From NCBI RefSeq assembly GCF_014495685.1, contig NZ_JACTVI010000009.1:39547-103546 (forward strand): a DNA stretch of 64,000 nt, written 5' to 3'. This stretch comes from Streptomyces sp. TRM68367 (GTDB lineage: Bacteria; Actinomycetota; Actinomycetes; Streptomycetales; Streptomycetaceae). Positions 50,409-59,834 of this stretch are shown here, piece after piece; the stretch's first letter is position 1, and the number at the start of each line of letters is the position of its first letter. The position numbers and the translations under genes are program-made. Below the pieces are notes generated by a model. The model was not told the DNA's origin and did not search any database. It was given only the letters and a program-made list of their open reading frames with translations.

Positions 50409-53400
50409 TCAGCGGGACGCGCCGACCGGCTCCTCCGGCTCGGCCGCGCCGACGAACGTGCGCCACAGCTCGGCGTACCGCCCGCCGCGCGCCAGCAGTT
50501 CGTCGTGCGTGCCGTCCTCGGCGACCCGGCCGTGGTCCATCACCACGACCCGGTCGGCGCGGGCGGCCGTGGTCAGCCTGTGCGCGACAATCAAGGTGGT
50601 GCGCGCGTGAGCGCTCGTTGAGGGGTGGTGGTCGGGCGACGGGCGGGCGGTACGGCGGCCCGCCAGCCGGTCCGTCGCCTGGTTGACCTGCGCCTCGGTG
50701 GCCAGGTCCAGCGCGGCCGTCGCCTCGTCGAGGAGCAGGACGTCCGGGTCGACCAGCTCCGCGCGCGCCAGTGCGATCAACTGCCGTTGCCCGGCGGAGA
50801 GGTTGCGGCCCCGCTCGGCGACCTCGTGGAGGTAGCCGCCCTCCAGCGTGGCGATCATCTCGTGCGCGCCGACCGCACGGGCCGCCGCCTCGACCTCGGC
50901 GTCGGTGGCGTCCGGGCGGCCGTAGGCGATGGCGTCGCGGACGGTGCCCTGGAAGAGGTATGCCTCCTGCGGGACGACGCCCAGCCGGTGCCGGTACGAC
51001 GTGAGGTCCAGGGCCCGCAGGTCCGTGCCGTCGACGGTGACCCGGCCGCCGGTCGGGTCGTAGAACCGCGCCACCAGCTTCACGAGCGTCGACTTGCCCG
51101 CGCCGGTCTCGCCGACGAACGCGACGGTCTGCCCGGCGGGGATGCGCAGATCGATGCCGCCGAGGGCTGCGTCCTCCTCACCGGCACCGCCGTACTTGAA
51201 GTGCACGTCCTCGAAGGCGATCTCGCCCCGCAGCGACAGCACCTCCAGCGGCTCCTTCGCCCTCTTCGTCGACGTCGGCTCCCGCAGCAGCTCCTGGATG
51301 CGGCCGAGAGAGACCGACGCCTGCTGGTAGCCGTCGAAGACCTGGGAGAGCTGCTGCACGGGCGCGAAGAACAGGTCGATGTAGAGCAGATACGCCACCA
51401 GCGCGCCCGCGGTCAGCGTGCCGTTGTCGACCCGCGCGCCGCCCACGAACAGCACCGCCGCCGCGGCGACCGACGACAGGAACTGCACGAACGGGAAGTA
51501 GACGGAGATCAGCCACTGGCCGCGGATCCGGGCCTGCCGGTAGCTGTCGCTGCGCTCGGCGAACCGCCGCCCGCCGTCCCGCTCGCGCCTGAAGGCCTGC
51601 ACGATCCGCAGCCCGGACACCGACTCCTGGAGGTCGGCGTTGACCGTGGAGACGCGCTCGCGGGCCAGTTCGTACGCCTTCACGCTCGCCCGGCGGAAGA
51701 AGTACGTGGCGACGATCAGCGGCGGCAGCGTCACGAACACGACGAGCGCGAGCTGGACGTCGATCACCAGCAGGGCGCCCATGATGCCGAAGAAGGTGAC
51801 GACGGAGACGAACGCGGTGACCAGGCCGGTCTGCAGGAACGTGGACAGCGCGTCCACGTCGGTCGTCATCCGCGTCATGATCCGGCCGGTCAGCTCGCGC
51901 TCGTAGTAGTCGAGGCCGAGCCGCTGGAGCTGGGCGAAGATCTTCAGGCGCAGGGAGTACAGGACCCGCTCGCCCGTCCGCCCGGTCATCCGCATCTCGC
52001 CGATCTGCGCCGACCACTGGGCGAGCACGGCGAGCAGCGCGAGCAGCGACGCCGCCCACACCGCGCCGAGGGCGGCCTGCGTCACGCCGCTGTCGATGCC
52101 GTGCCGGATCAGGACGGGCAGCAGCAGCCCCATGCCCGCGTCCACGGCGACCAGGCCGAGGCTGACCAGCAGCGGCAGCCCGAAGCCGCGCAGGAGGCGT
52201 CGCAGGCCGTAGGACTCCTCCGGCTGGACGGCCCGCGCCTCGTCGACGCCCGGCGTGTCGGTGGCCGGGGGCAGCGCCTGGACCTGGGCGAGCAGTTCGG
52301 GCGTGGCCGGGCTGTCGGTGAGGGCGGTGTCCCTGGGTTCGCGGTCGCCGGTCCACAGTCGTGGGGTGACTCCGCGCTCGGCGTCGAACTCGGCGTCCAG
52401 TTCGTCGCGTACGGAGGTGTCCTCACGGGGGCAGGGCGGCTGGGTGTGACCCGGGGAGACCGCGCCCAGCTCGTCGGGGTCGGTCAGCAGCCGCCGGTAG
52501 AGGGCGGAGCGGTGCTGGAGTTCGTCGTGGGTGCCGATGTCGGCGAGGCGGCCGCCGTCGAGGACGGCGATGCGGTCGGCGAGGTTGAGGGTGGAGCGGC
52601 GGTGGGCGATCATCAGGGTGGTGCGGTCCCGCATGACCTCCCTCAGCGCCTCGTGGATCTCGTGCTCCACCCGGGCGTCCACGGCGGAGGTCGCGTCGTC
52701 CAGGACCAGCAGCCGCGGGTCGGTGAGGATCGCGCGGGCGAGCGCGATGCGCTGGCGCTGGCCGCCGGAGAGGGTCAGGCCGTGCTCGCCGACCGTGGTG
52801 TCGTAGCCGTCGGGGAGCTCCCGGATGAAACCGTCCGCCTGGGCGGCGCGGGCGGCCTGCTCGATCTGCTCGTCGGTCGCCCCCGGGAGGCCGTACGCGA
52901 TGTTGTTGCGGACGGTGTCGGAGAAGAGGAACGAGTCCTCGGGAACCAGGCCGATCGCGGCGCGCAGCGACTCGAAGGTCAGCTCGCGCACGTCGTGGCC
53001 GCCGAGGAGGACGGCGCCACCGGTGACGTCGTAGAAGCGCGGGAGCAGCAGGGCCACCGTGGACTTGCCGGAGCCGGAGGAGCCGACCACGGCCAGGGTC
53101 TCGCCGGGGCGGATCTCGAGGCTCAGCCCGTCGAGGACGGGCTGGTCGGGGTCGTAGCCGAAGGACACGTCGTCGAACTCGACGGTCGCGGGCGCGTCGG
53201 CGGGCAGCGTCTTGTGGCCGTCGTCCATCGACGGCTCGGTGTCGATCAGCTCCAGGACGCGCTCGGTGCCGGCGCGGGCCTGCTGGCCGACGGTCAGCAC
53301 CATCGCCAGCATGCGGACCGGGCCGACGAGCTGGGCGAGATAGGTGGAGAAGGCGACGAACGTGCCGAGCGTGATGTTCCCGCGTACGGCGAGCCAGCCG

Positions 53401-54188
53401 CCGAGCGCCAGCATGGCGACCTGGCCGAGGGCGGGTACGGACTGGAGGGCCGGGGTGTAGACGGAGTTCAGCCGGATGGTGCGCAGCCGCCCGGCGAACA
53501 GCCTGCGGCTCACCTCGCGCAGCTTGCCGGTCTCCTGGTCCTCCTGTCCGAAGCCCTTCACCACGCGTACGCCGGTGACGGCGCCGTCGACCACACCCGC
53601 GACGGCGGCGGCCTGGGCCTGGGCGTACCAGGTGGAGGGGTGCAGCTTCTTGCGGCTGAGCTCGGCGATCCACCACAGGGCCGGGGCGACGGCGAGGGCG
53701 ACGAGGGTGAGCGGCAGGGACAGCCAGGCCATGACGACCAGGGAGATCAGGAAGAGCAGGAAGTTCCCGATGGTCATCGGGAGCATGAAGAGGAGCCCCT
53801 GGATCAGCTGGAGGTCGCTGGTGGCCCGGCCGACGACCTGCCCGGTGGACAGCTCGTCCTGCCGGCGGCCGTCGAGCCGGGTGATCGTGTTGTACATCTC
53901 CGTCCGCAGGTCGTGCTGGACGTCGAGGGCGAGGCGGCCGCCGTAGTAGCGGCGGATGTAGGTGAAGGCGTAGACGAGGAGGGCGGCGACGATCAGGGCG
54001 CCCGCCCAGACGGCCATGCTGCGGCTGTGGTCGCCGATCACGTCGTCGATGATCACCTTGGTGATCAGGGGGATGAGGGCCATGACGGCCATGCCGGCGA
54101 GGGAGGAGCCGAGGGCGAGGACTACGTCCTTGGGATATCGCCAGGCGTGTTCCCAGAGTCGTCGTGCCCATCCCCGTTGCGTGCCCAC
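50409..54188 (-). CDS. Double ABC exporter (two membrane and two ATPase domains)
   Basis: 1259 residues from GTG 54188 (GGAGG eight bases upstream; other GTG/ATG up to 54254 possible). Order: six-helix domain, NBD1, acidic linker, six-helix domain, NBD2. NBD1 has GSSGSGKST, LSGGQ and LLVLDDAT, i.e. Asp where the catalytic Glu normally stands. NBD2 has GETGAGKST, LSAGQ and VLLLDEAT. This is the asymmetry of heterodimeric exporters (one degenerate and one catalytic site) fused in one chain. An insert of about 20 Arg/Ser/His residues (TARPSPDHHPSTSAHAR) splits NBD2. Probable drug or lipid exporter. Confidence 0.85.
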   Translation of the reverse strand: MGTQRGWARRLWEHAWRYPKDVVLALGSSLAGMAVMALIPLITKVIIDDVIGDHSRSMAVWAGALIVAALLVYAFTYIRRYYGGRLALDVQHDLRTEMYNTITRLDGRRQDELSTGQVVGRATSDLQLIQGLLFMLPMTIGNFLLFLISLVVMAWLSLPLTLVALAVAPALWWIAELSRKKLHPSTWYAQAQAAAVAGVVDGAVTGVRVVKGFGQEDQETGKLREVSRRLFAGRLRTIRLNSVYTPALQSVPALGQVAMLALGGWLAVRGNITLGTFVAFSTYLAQLVGPVRMLAMVLTVGQQARAGTERVLELIDTEPSMDDGHKTLPADAPATVEFDDVSFGYDPDQPVLDGLSLEIRPGETLAVVGSSGSGKSTVALLLPRFYDVTGGAVLLGGHDVRELTFESLRAAIGLVPEDSFLFSDTVRNNIAYGLPGATDEQIEQAARAAQADGFIRELPDGYDTTVGEHGLTLSGGQRQRIALARAILTDPRLLVLDDATSAVDARVEHEIHEALREVMRDRTTLMIAHRRSTLNLADRIAVLDGGRLADIGTHDELQHRSALYRRLLTDPDELGAVSPGHTQPPCPREDTSVRDELDAEFDAERGVTPRLWTGDREPRDTALTDSPATPELLAQVQALPPATDTPGVDEARAVQPEESYGLRRLLRGFGLPLLVSLGLVAVDAGMGLLLPVLIRHGIDSGVTQAALGAVWAASLLALLAVLAQWSAQIGEMRMTGRTGERVLYSLRLKIFAQLQRLGLDYYERELTGRIMTRMTTDVDALSTFLQTGLVTAFVSVVTFFGIMGALLVIDVQLALVVFVTLPPLIVATYFFRRASVKAYELARERVSTVNADLQESVSGLRIVQAFRRERDGGRRFAERSDSYRQARIRGQWLISVYFPFVQFLSSVAAAAVLFVGGARVDNGTLTAGALVAYLLYIDLFFAPVQQLSQVFDGYQQASVSLGRIQELLREPTSTKRAKEPLEVLSLRGEIAFEDVHFKYGGAGEEDAALGGIDLRIPAGQTVAFVGETGAGKSTLVKLVARFYDPTGGRVTVDGTDLRALDLTSYRHRLGVVPQEAYLFQGTVRDAIAYGRPDATDAEVEAAARAVGAHEMIATLEGGYLHEVAERGRNLSAGQRQLIALARAELVDPDVLLLDEATAALDLATEAQVNQATDRLAGRRTARPSPDHHPSTSAHARTTLIVAHRLTTAARADRVVVMDHGRVAEDGTHDELLARGGRYAELWRTFVGAAEPEEPVGASR

Positions 54189-54250
54189 GCCGGTGCCCTC
54201 CACTTTTGGCCTGATCTTCCGGAAGGCACCAACGTGATGGGGAGCCGATT

Positions 54251-55393
54251 TCATCCCGCCGTAGGGGTCTGGGTTGTCTTTTGGGTGCGGCTCCGTAGTG
54301 GTTGATCGCGCAGTTCCCCGCGCCCCTGAAGGGGCGCTGTGCGTACCCGGAGATAGTAGAAGCGGGTCGTCTGGGTGGGGTTCTCGTTGTCGTCGCTGGC
54401 CAGGAGGAGGTGGAAGCGGCCTCTGCTCCAGCCCGTGATCGTCATGGCCTCGATGTTGTCGAGGAGGGGGTTGGGCTGGGGTTGCTTGGCCGTTGCTCCC
54501 AGTGACGGGCAGTTCACCAGGTCGGCGAGCAGGGTCTTCTTGATCAGGCGTACCTCGGGCTGGCCCGTCAGGTTTTCGATGTTGCTCGTGTTCGTGGCGA
54601 GGCGGGGCTCGGCCAGGTAGAGGCGGACCGTGTTGCCCACGCCGGAGGTGAAGCCGCGTTCCAGGACGAGGAGGCGGCCGTCGGGGAGGGACTGGATCTC
54701 GGGGACGCCGAGGGCGGGGTCGGTGCGGTAGGCGTACTGGGGGCCCAGCGTGAAGTGGGCGCCCTGGCGGTGCCAGGTCTGGAAGCGGACGGTGCGCGTG
54801 TCGTCGCCGGACAGGGCGTACTCCATGGACGCCAGCAGGGTGCGGCCGCCGGGGAGCATGGTCAGGCCCTCGAACGTGCCGTTGGACTGGGCGCGGCCCG
54901 CGGGGGCGACGCGGAGGGAGTCCGGCACCGGCAGCCGGTCGAGGATCTTGCCGTCACGGGAGTAGCGGCGTACGGACGGCTCGGTCTCGGAGGTGACCAG
55001 CCGCGTGCCGATGGGGGTCCCCCCGCTCGAGCGAAGCCGAGAGTGGGGGAGGTCGACGACGAGGCCCTCGGAGTCCAGGGCGGTGCCCTTCTCGTCGGCG
55101 AGTGCGGTGACCCGCTGCGGCGCGAGCGTCCTCACGTTCAGGGCGAACAGGGACGAGCGGTCGGAGAGGGCGGCCAGCGAACCGTCTCGGTGGACGGCGA
55201 GCGCGGAGATGTTGCCGACGTGGGTGCCCCGGTACGTCGTCTTGTCGAGCGCGTCGGAGAAGCGGTCGATGGAGACAGCGGGCGAACAGGCGTGGTTTTC
55301 CCCGGCGTCGGCGTTCGCCGGGGCGGTGGCGGACAGGCAGGTGGCCGCCGCCAGGCCCGCGGTGACGGTTGCGATTACGGTTCTCAGGCGCAT
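54251..55393 (-). CDS. Secreted phytase-like beta-propeller protein
   Basis: About 380 residues from ATG 55393 (TACGGT seven bases upstream, suggesting a leaderless transcript; GTG 55402 possible). Signal peptide to ANADA, then the esterase-like/phytase family domain (SDRSSLFALNVRTL, DSEGLVVD, NGTFEGLTMLPGGRTLL, DNIEAMT). Two dispersed repeats have invaded it: a 40-bp hairpin at 55013 adds LPHSRLRSSGGTP in frame, and a second at 54300 replaces the normal C-terminus with QGRGELRDQPLRSRTQ. Likely still folds. Extracellular; substrate unknown. Confidence 0.75.
   Translation of the reverse strand: MRLRTVIATVTAGLAAATCLSATAPANADAGENHACSPAVSIDRFSDALDKTTYRGTHVGNISALAVHRDGSLAALSDRSSLFALNVRTLAPQRVTALADEKGTALDSEGLVVDLPHSRLRSSGGTPIGTRLVTSETEPSVRRYSRDGKILDRLPVPDSLRVAPAGRAQSNGTFEGLTMLPGGRTLLASMEYALSGDDTRTVRFQTWHRQGAHFTLGPQYAYRTDPALGVPEIQSLPDGRLLVLERGFTSGVGNTVRLYLAEPRLATNTSNIENLTGQPEVRLIKKTLLADLVNCPSLGATAKQPQPNPLLDNIEAMTITGWSRGRFHLLLASDDNENPTQTTRFYYLRVRTAPLQGRGELRDQPLRSRTQKTTQTPTAG
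54300..54337. repeat. Dispersed hairpin repeat (GCGCCCCT type)
   Basis: GCGCCCCT (54320-54327) pairs with AGGGGCGC (54330-54337), preceded by GTTGATCGCGCAGTTCCCC: the intergenic repeat very common in Streptomyces. Here it lies inside the 3' end of the phytase-like gene. Confidence 0.7.
55013..55052. repeat. Dispersed hairpin repeat inserted in a gene
   Basis: GGGGGTCCCCCCGCTCGAGC ... GAGAGTGGGGGAGG (55013-55052) is a short palindromic repeat frequent between Streptomyces genes. Here it interrupts a coding region without breaking the frame. Confidence 0.75.
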
Positions 55394-55444
55394 GGCGGTC
55401 ACCGTAGGGCGAGACGGTGACGTACGGGAGACCGCGACGTGAAG

Positions 55445-56299
55445 TCAGCTCGCGGCCAGGTCCCGGTGGATGACCTTGGCCGCGCCCTGGATGGTCGCGA
55501 TGCCGTAGTTCATGGTGCTGTTGCCGTGGGTGAGGACCGTGATCATGTAGTCGTGGCCGCGGCCCTTGAAGGCGCCGACGCTGTGGACGCGCCAGCCGTG
55601 CGTGGAGCGTTGCAGCCAGCCGTTCTTGACGGCCACGGAGACGCCGGACGGGACGCCGTACGGCGTGCCCCAGCGCTGCGCGGAGACGACCTGGCCCATG
55701 AGCTTGAGGATGTAGGCGCGGGAGTTGTCGCTCAGCACGGCGTTCTTCGCGGTGATCAGCTCGAGGAGCTTCTGCTCGTCGGTGACGTTGATCCGGGTCA
55801 GGCCCCAGTAGCCGTTCGCGCCGGGTGTCGTCCGGGTCATGCCGGCGGCGGCGAGGAAGCCCTTGATCTTTGTCATGCCGAGCTGCTTCCACAGGGTGGA
55901 GGTCGCGGCGTTGTCGGACTTGGTGATCATGGCCTTGGCGAGGGAGGCCTCGCGGTCGGTGAGATAGCGGCCCTGCTTCTTCGCGTCCCAGAGGAGGGCG
56001 GCCAGCACGGTGACCTTGACGACGCTGGCCGAGTCGTAGGCGGTGGTGGGCCGCAGGGAGCAGGTCGTGTTGGTCGTACGGTCGTGGAGGCCGACGGCGA
56101 TCGTGCCCTTGCGGTTCGCCAGCGCCGCGGTGATGTCCTTGGTCAGCTTGGCGGCCAGACCCGCCGTGGCGGAGGTGCAGCTGACCGTCGGCGCGGTGGC
56201 CGCGGCGGCGGGCGAGGCGGCGACGGCGAGCGGCACGAGCACGCCGGCGCCCACGCCCGCCACCAGCGCTCTCGCGCGGAGGGAAGTCCCAGGTGTCAT
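55445..56299 (-). CDS. Secreted class A beta-lactamase-like serine hydrolase
   Basis: 284 residues from ATG 56299. Signal peptide to SPAAAA. SASVVK is the S-x-x-K motif with the nucleophile Ser, KSDNAAT the SDN loop, and KNGWLQ stands for the KTG strand. This is the family of DUF/PenP-like hydrolases with Asn instead of Thr at the third motif; activity may be a peptidase or lactamase. No clear ribosome site; GTCAT-CACGTGC-ATGAC forms an inverted repeat across the start. Complete. Confidence 0.75.
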   Translation of the reverse strand: MTPGTSLRARALVAGVGAGVLVPLAVAASPAAAATAPTVSCTSATAGLAAKLTKDITAALANRKGTIAVGLHDRTTNTTCSLRPTTAYDSASVVKVTVLAALLWDAKKQGRYLTDREASLAKAMITKSDNAATSTLWKQLGMTKIKGFLAAAGMTRTTPGANGYWGLTRINVTDEQKLLELITAKNAVLSDNSRAYILKLMGQVVSAQRWGTPYGVPSGVSVAVKNGWLQRSTHGWRVHSVGAFKGRGHDYMITVLTHGNSTMNYGIATIQGAAKVIHRDLAAS

Positions 56300-56512
56300 G
56301 CACGTGATGACACGCGAGGAGGGCGGAAGGGTTGTAGGCACTGGGGAAGGCTTGCACAAGCCGTTACCAAGCCTGGGGAACTTCACAGCCTGTGGCCGGC
56401 CTCACCACAGCGACCGCCAACTCCGGCCGACCACGACGCCCGTGTGACATCTGCCAGAACGGCACCGCCTCCGGCATCGGCTGACGCCGAGGACATGTGG
56501 GATGATGCCCCT

Positions 56513-56545
56513 GGACCCCGGCCCGATTACGGCGGGCCGGGGTCC
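56513..56545 (-). terminator. Terminator of the 56560 gene
   Basis: GGACCCCGGCCCG (56513-56525) pairs perfectly with CGGGCCGGGGTCC (56533-56545), 15 bp past the stop. Confidence 0.85.
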
Positions 56546-56559
56546 AAATTCCGTCGGGG

Positions 56560-57075
56560 TCACTTGTGGCGGTGGTCGTCAACCACTCGGAAGCTGCCTA
56601 CGATCGCGAAAGGCACCACGGCGCCGTCGAAGACCGGCGTGGCGGCGATTTGATTGGCAGAGCTTCGCGGCCCAATCTCCGCCAGCGGGGAGCCGTTGTC
56701 GCAGGTGATCCCGTTGAAGAATTCGATGGTCTTGTCACTCTGGTTCCGGACGTTGAAGGTGGCGGTGGTACTGGTGGGAGCAGTACTACTGACCACAGCG
56801 ATGCACTCACCCGGATCGGCCGGATACGTTCGCTCGTTGACGTGGATCCGGCCCTCGTCATGCCTGTCATGCCTGGGGTCGAAGTTCGTCTGGCCGTCTC
56901 CTCCGAGGGGAACGGAGGCAGCGGCTTCCTGCACGTCGGAGGGGGCGGACTGGGGGGCGGAACTGGAAGCCGAGGCGTAGTTCACGCCGGTTGCGACCAG
57001 AGCGGCGACACCCACCGTCGCTGCGATCGCGGCAACGGCTCGCCTGCGCGCTCCGTTTCTCCTTCTCTCAGACAT
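56560..57075 (-). CDS. Secreted or membrane-anchored small protein
   Basis: 171 residues from ATG 57075 (GGAG upstream). Basic N-terminus and one hydrophobic helix (AVAAIAATVGVAALVATG), a Ser/Ala-rich linker, then a beta-rich domain (ECIAVVSSTAPTSTTATFNV, IEFFNGITCDNG). Two Cys in the domain may pair. No family recognised. The leader contains a tandem duplication of GAGAGA(T/A)GGAGAAACGGA that doubles the ribosome-binding region (about 57048-57090). Confidence 0.65.
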   Translation of the reverse strand: MSERRRNGARRRAVAAIAATVGVAALVATGVNYASASSSAPQSAPSDVQEAAASVPLGGDGQTNFDPRHDRHDEGRIHVNERTYPADPGECIAVVSSTAPTSTTATFNVRNQSDKTIEFFNGITCDNGSPLAEIGPRSSANQIAATPVFDGAVVPFAIVGSFRVVDDHRHK

Positions 57076-57356
57076 TCCGTTTCTCCATCTCTCAGGGATG
57101 TCAGCTGAGCGGCCGACCATGAATGAACTTACTCATGTCGTTTTCTGCCGCCACCTCAGAAATCTTCGGAGGGTGATGGAAGGGGGCCAACCGGGTGCTG
57201 ACACCCCGGGACGGAAGTCATGACAAGCAATCAGTAAGCTCAAATGAGCTGAGAAACACGCCGACTTGGGGGCTGTTGAGCCGCTCGGGGGACTTGTCTG
57301 ACACCCATTCACGCCGCCGCCCGCGTGTCGTGTATTGATAATGCCGCGCACAACGG

Positions 57357-57895
57357 CTATTGCACGCCCACATGCGTCGCCGCGAACATCCGCAGCACTG
57401 CCGGAAACACCACCAGCGACGGACCGGGCATGCCCAGTGCCTTCCTCAGATCGGTCTCAAGCCTTTCAGGGGTCGTACGCATCCCTGGCACGCCGAACGA
57501 CTCCGCCAGAGCCACGTAGTCCGGCCGCGCCAGCTCCGTGCCCGTCGCCTCGCCGAAGGCACCCGTCATGTACTCGCGCAGGATGCCGCAGCCGCCGTCG
57601 TCGACGATCAGCCAGGTGACGTCAAGGTCGTACTGCCGGGCGTGGCCAGCTCCGCGATCGAGTAGAGGGCACCGCCGTCACCAGAGACCGCCAGCACCGG
57701 CTGCGTCGGGTCGGCCACCGCCGCGCCCAGGGCCGCCGCGAAGGCATAACCGAGGCCGCCCGAACCCTGGGCGGAGTGCATGGTGTTGGGCCCCTTGGCG
57801 TCGAAGGCGGACCAGGCCCAGGCGCGTCGTCCGCGCTGCCGACCCTCGGGTACAGCACCTTGGCCGCCTTGCCGATGACGGCGCCGGCGAGGGCG
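57357..57895 (-). pseudogene. Thiamine-diphosphate enzyme remnant
   Basis: The C-terminal TPP domain of an acetolactate-synthase-like decarboxylase. KGPNTMHSAQGSGGLGYAFA and VLAVSGDGGALYSIAELAT are followed by a one-base frameshift near 57645, then RQYDLDVTWLIVDDGGCGIL, GTELARPDYVALAESFGVPG and SLVVFPAVLRMFAATHVGVQ. The TPP motif GDGG...DDGG is present but split by the frameshift. The N-terminal 350 residues are missing. The 5' break adjoins a fragment of an oppositely oriented regulator. Non-functional. Confidence 0.75.
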
Positions 57896-57899
57896 TACG

Positions 57900-58009
57900 C
57901 GAGGCAGGGGGAGGACGTACACCGCAACACCGTGCGCCAGCGGATCGCCCGGTGCGCGTCCCTGCTGGACACGGACCTGGACGACCCGGACGTACGGATG
58001 GACCTGTGA
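57900..58009 (+). pseudogene. PucR-type regulator C-terminal remnant
   Basis: EDVHRNTVRQRIARCASLLD followed by LDDPDVRMDL and a stop: the HTH that ends PucR/CdaR regulators. Only about 30 codons remain, and its 5' side joins the thiamine-diphosphate enzyme remnant. Confidence 0.55.
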
Positions 58010-58137
58010 TTCGCGCTCCGGCGGATCCGAGCGCGGAGCTGAGTATGCATACGGACCCCGGCCTGAGTACGTGACGCACGTCCCAGCGAGCAATACGCCG
58101 GAGACTCCCCACCGGCACCTGCCTCAGAATGGGAGCC

Positions 58138-58926
58138 ATGCCGATACCCGGGACACCCAGCCGCGCCGAACTCGTCGAGCACCTCGTGAAGACCCGTATC
58201 ACGGGCGAGGTCGCCACCCCCCGCGAGAACAACCTCTCCCACTACCGGAAACTCGCGAACGGCGACCGCCACTACTGGCTCGGCCTGGAGCTCGGCGACC
58301 GCTGGACCGACGAGCAGGACGTGCTCGCGGTGATGGCGGAGCGGGTGGGCGTCAACGACGATCCCGAGTACCGGTACGGCCAGGACACCATCGACCCCGG
58401 GCTGACGATCGCCGCCCTGGACCGCCTGGCCGGCCGGCTGCGCAAGGCGGCGGACGGGCAGCAGCGGGTGCTGTTCGCCACCGGCCACCCCGGCGGCATG
58501 CTCGACGTGCACCGCGCCACGGCCGCCGCGCTGCGGACCGCCGGCTGCGAGATCGTCGTGATTCCGGACGGGCTGACGACGGACGAGGGGTACGTCATGC
58601 AGTTCGCGGACGTGGCGATGCTGGAGCACGGCGCTACCCTCTGGCACACCCACTCGGGCGAGCCGATGAAGGCCATCCTCACCGCGATGGAGCGCGCGGG
58701 CCGCCCGCTGCCCGACCTGGTCGTCGCCGACCACGGCTGGGCCGGATACGCAGGTCAGCACGGCATCGACTCCGTCGGCTACGCCGACTCCAACGACCCG
58801 GCCCTCTTCCTCGCGGAGGCCGAGGGCACGCTCCAGGTGGCGGTCCCGCTCGACGACCACGTGGTCAGCCCGCGCTACTACGACCCGCTGACGGCGTACC
58901 TCCTGGCGGAGGCGGAGCTCGACTGA
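58138..58926 (+). CDS. Phosphatase-like protein of uncertain function
   Basis: 262 residues from ATG 58138. CAGAAT stands seven bases upstream (leaderless transcript possible), and GGGAG also precedes. Conserved features visible: RENNLSHYRKLANGD, LFATGHPGGMLDVH, VIPDGL, HTHSGEPM and VVADHGWAGYAGQHG. Similar Streptomyces proteins are labelled phosphatase, but I see no standard catalytic motif of a known phosphatase class. The His- and Asp-rich motifs could bind metal. Converges with tesB, 7 bp apart. Confidence 0.65.
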   Translation: MPIPGTPSRAELVEHLVKTRITGEVATPRENNLSHYRKLANGDRHYWLGLELGDRWTDEQDVLAVMAERVGVNDDPEYRYGQDTIDPGLTIAALDRLAGRLRKAADGQQRVLFATGHPGGMLDVHRATAAALRTAGCEIVVIPDGLTTDEGYVMQFADVAMLEHGATLWHTHSGEPMKAILTAMERAGRPLPDLVVADHGWAGYAGQHGIDSVGYADSNDPALFLAEAEGTLQVAVPLDDHVVSPRYYDPLTAYLLAEAELD

Positions 58927-58933
58927 TCCCCGG

Positions 58934-59800
58934 TCATCTCGGGATCCGGACCACGCCCTCCTGGATCACCGACACCGCGAGCCGCCCGTCCTGCGTGTAG
59001 ATGCGGGCCTGGCCGAGACCGCGGCCGCCGTACGCCGACGGGGACTCCTGGTCATACAGCAGCCACTCGTCGGCGCGGAACGGCCGGTGGAACCACATGG
59101 CGTGGTCAAGGGAGGCCCCGACGACGTCGCCGACGGCCCAGCCGCCGCGGCCGTGCGCGAGCAGCACCGAGTCCAGCAGGGTCATGTCGGAGACGTACGT
59201 GGCGAGGACGACGTGCAGCAACGGGTCGTCGCTCAGCTTGCCGTTGGTGCGGAACCACACCTGCGAGTGCGGCTCGCGCGGCGCGCCGAAGCGGCCGTAC
59301 GGCGGCTCGTCGACGTACCGCAGGTCGACCGCCTCGCGCACCTGCAGGAACCGCTCCACCACCTCCGGGTCGAGGTGGTCGTAGCCGCGCAGCCGCTCGT
59401 GGGACGTGGGCAGCGTGGCCGGGTCGGGCGCGGGCGGCATCGGGGTCTGGTGGTCGAGGCCGTCCTCGTACACCTGGAAGGACGCCGACAGGTGGAAGAT
59501 CGGCTTGCCGTGCTGGACGGCGACCACCCGGCGGGTGGTGAAGGAGCGGCCGTCGCGGATCCGGTCGACGTTGTAGATGATGGGCGCGCCGGGGTCGCCG
59601 GGGCGCAGGAAGTACGCGTGCAGGGAGTGCGCGGGCCGGTCCCCGGGCGCCGTACGTCCGGCGGCGACGAGGGCCTGCGCCGCGACCTGCCCGCCGAAGA
59701 CGCGCGGGACGACGGCGGACCGGGACTGCCCGCGGAAGATGTCCTCCTCGATCTGCTCCAGGTCGAGCAGATCGAGGAGGCCCTCAAGTGCCTGGCTCAT
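58934..59800 (-). CDS. tesB: Acyl-CoA thioesterase II
   Basis: 288 residues, double hot-dog fold. N-terminal half with RVFGGQVAAQALVAA and HSLHAYFLRPGD; C-terminal half with LLDSVLLAHGRGG, SLDHAMWFHRPFRADEWLLYD and GLGQARIYTQDG. Hydrolyses acyl-CoAs to free acids and CoA in the cytoplasm. It lies 34 bp downstream of the acyl-CoA dehydrogenase on the same strand and is likely co-transcribed. Confidence 0.9.
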   Translation of the reverse strand: MSQALEGLLDLLDLEQIEEDIFRGQSRSAVVPRVFGGQVAAQALVAAGRTAPGDRPAHSLHAYFLRPGDPGAPIIYNVDRIRDGRSFTTRRVVAVQHGKPIFHLSASFQVYEDGLDHQTPMPPAPDPATLPTSHERLRGYDHLDPEVVERFLQVREAVDLRYVDEPPYGRFGAPREPHSQVWFRTNGKLSDDPLLHVVLATYVSDMTLLDSVLLAHGRGGWAVGDVVGASLDHAMWFHRPFRADEWLLYDQESPSAYGGRGLGQARIYTQDGRLAVSVIQEGVVRIPR

Positions 59801-59834
59801 GGGTCGGTTGTACGGGCCGGTCGTTTCGCCGCCC

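Noticed and set aside
50625..54305. 1226-codon open frame opposite the ABC exporter
   Set aside because: Composition-driven antisense frame; the minus strand carries clear Walker and signature motifs.
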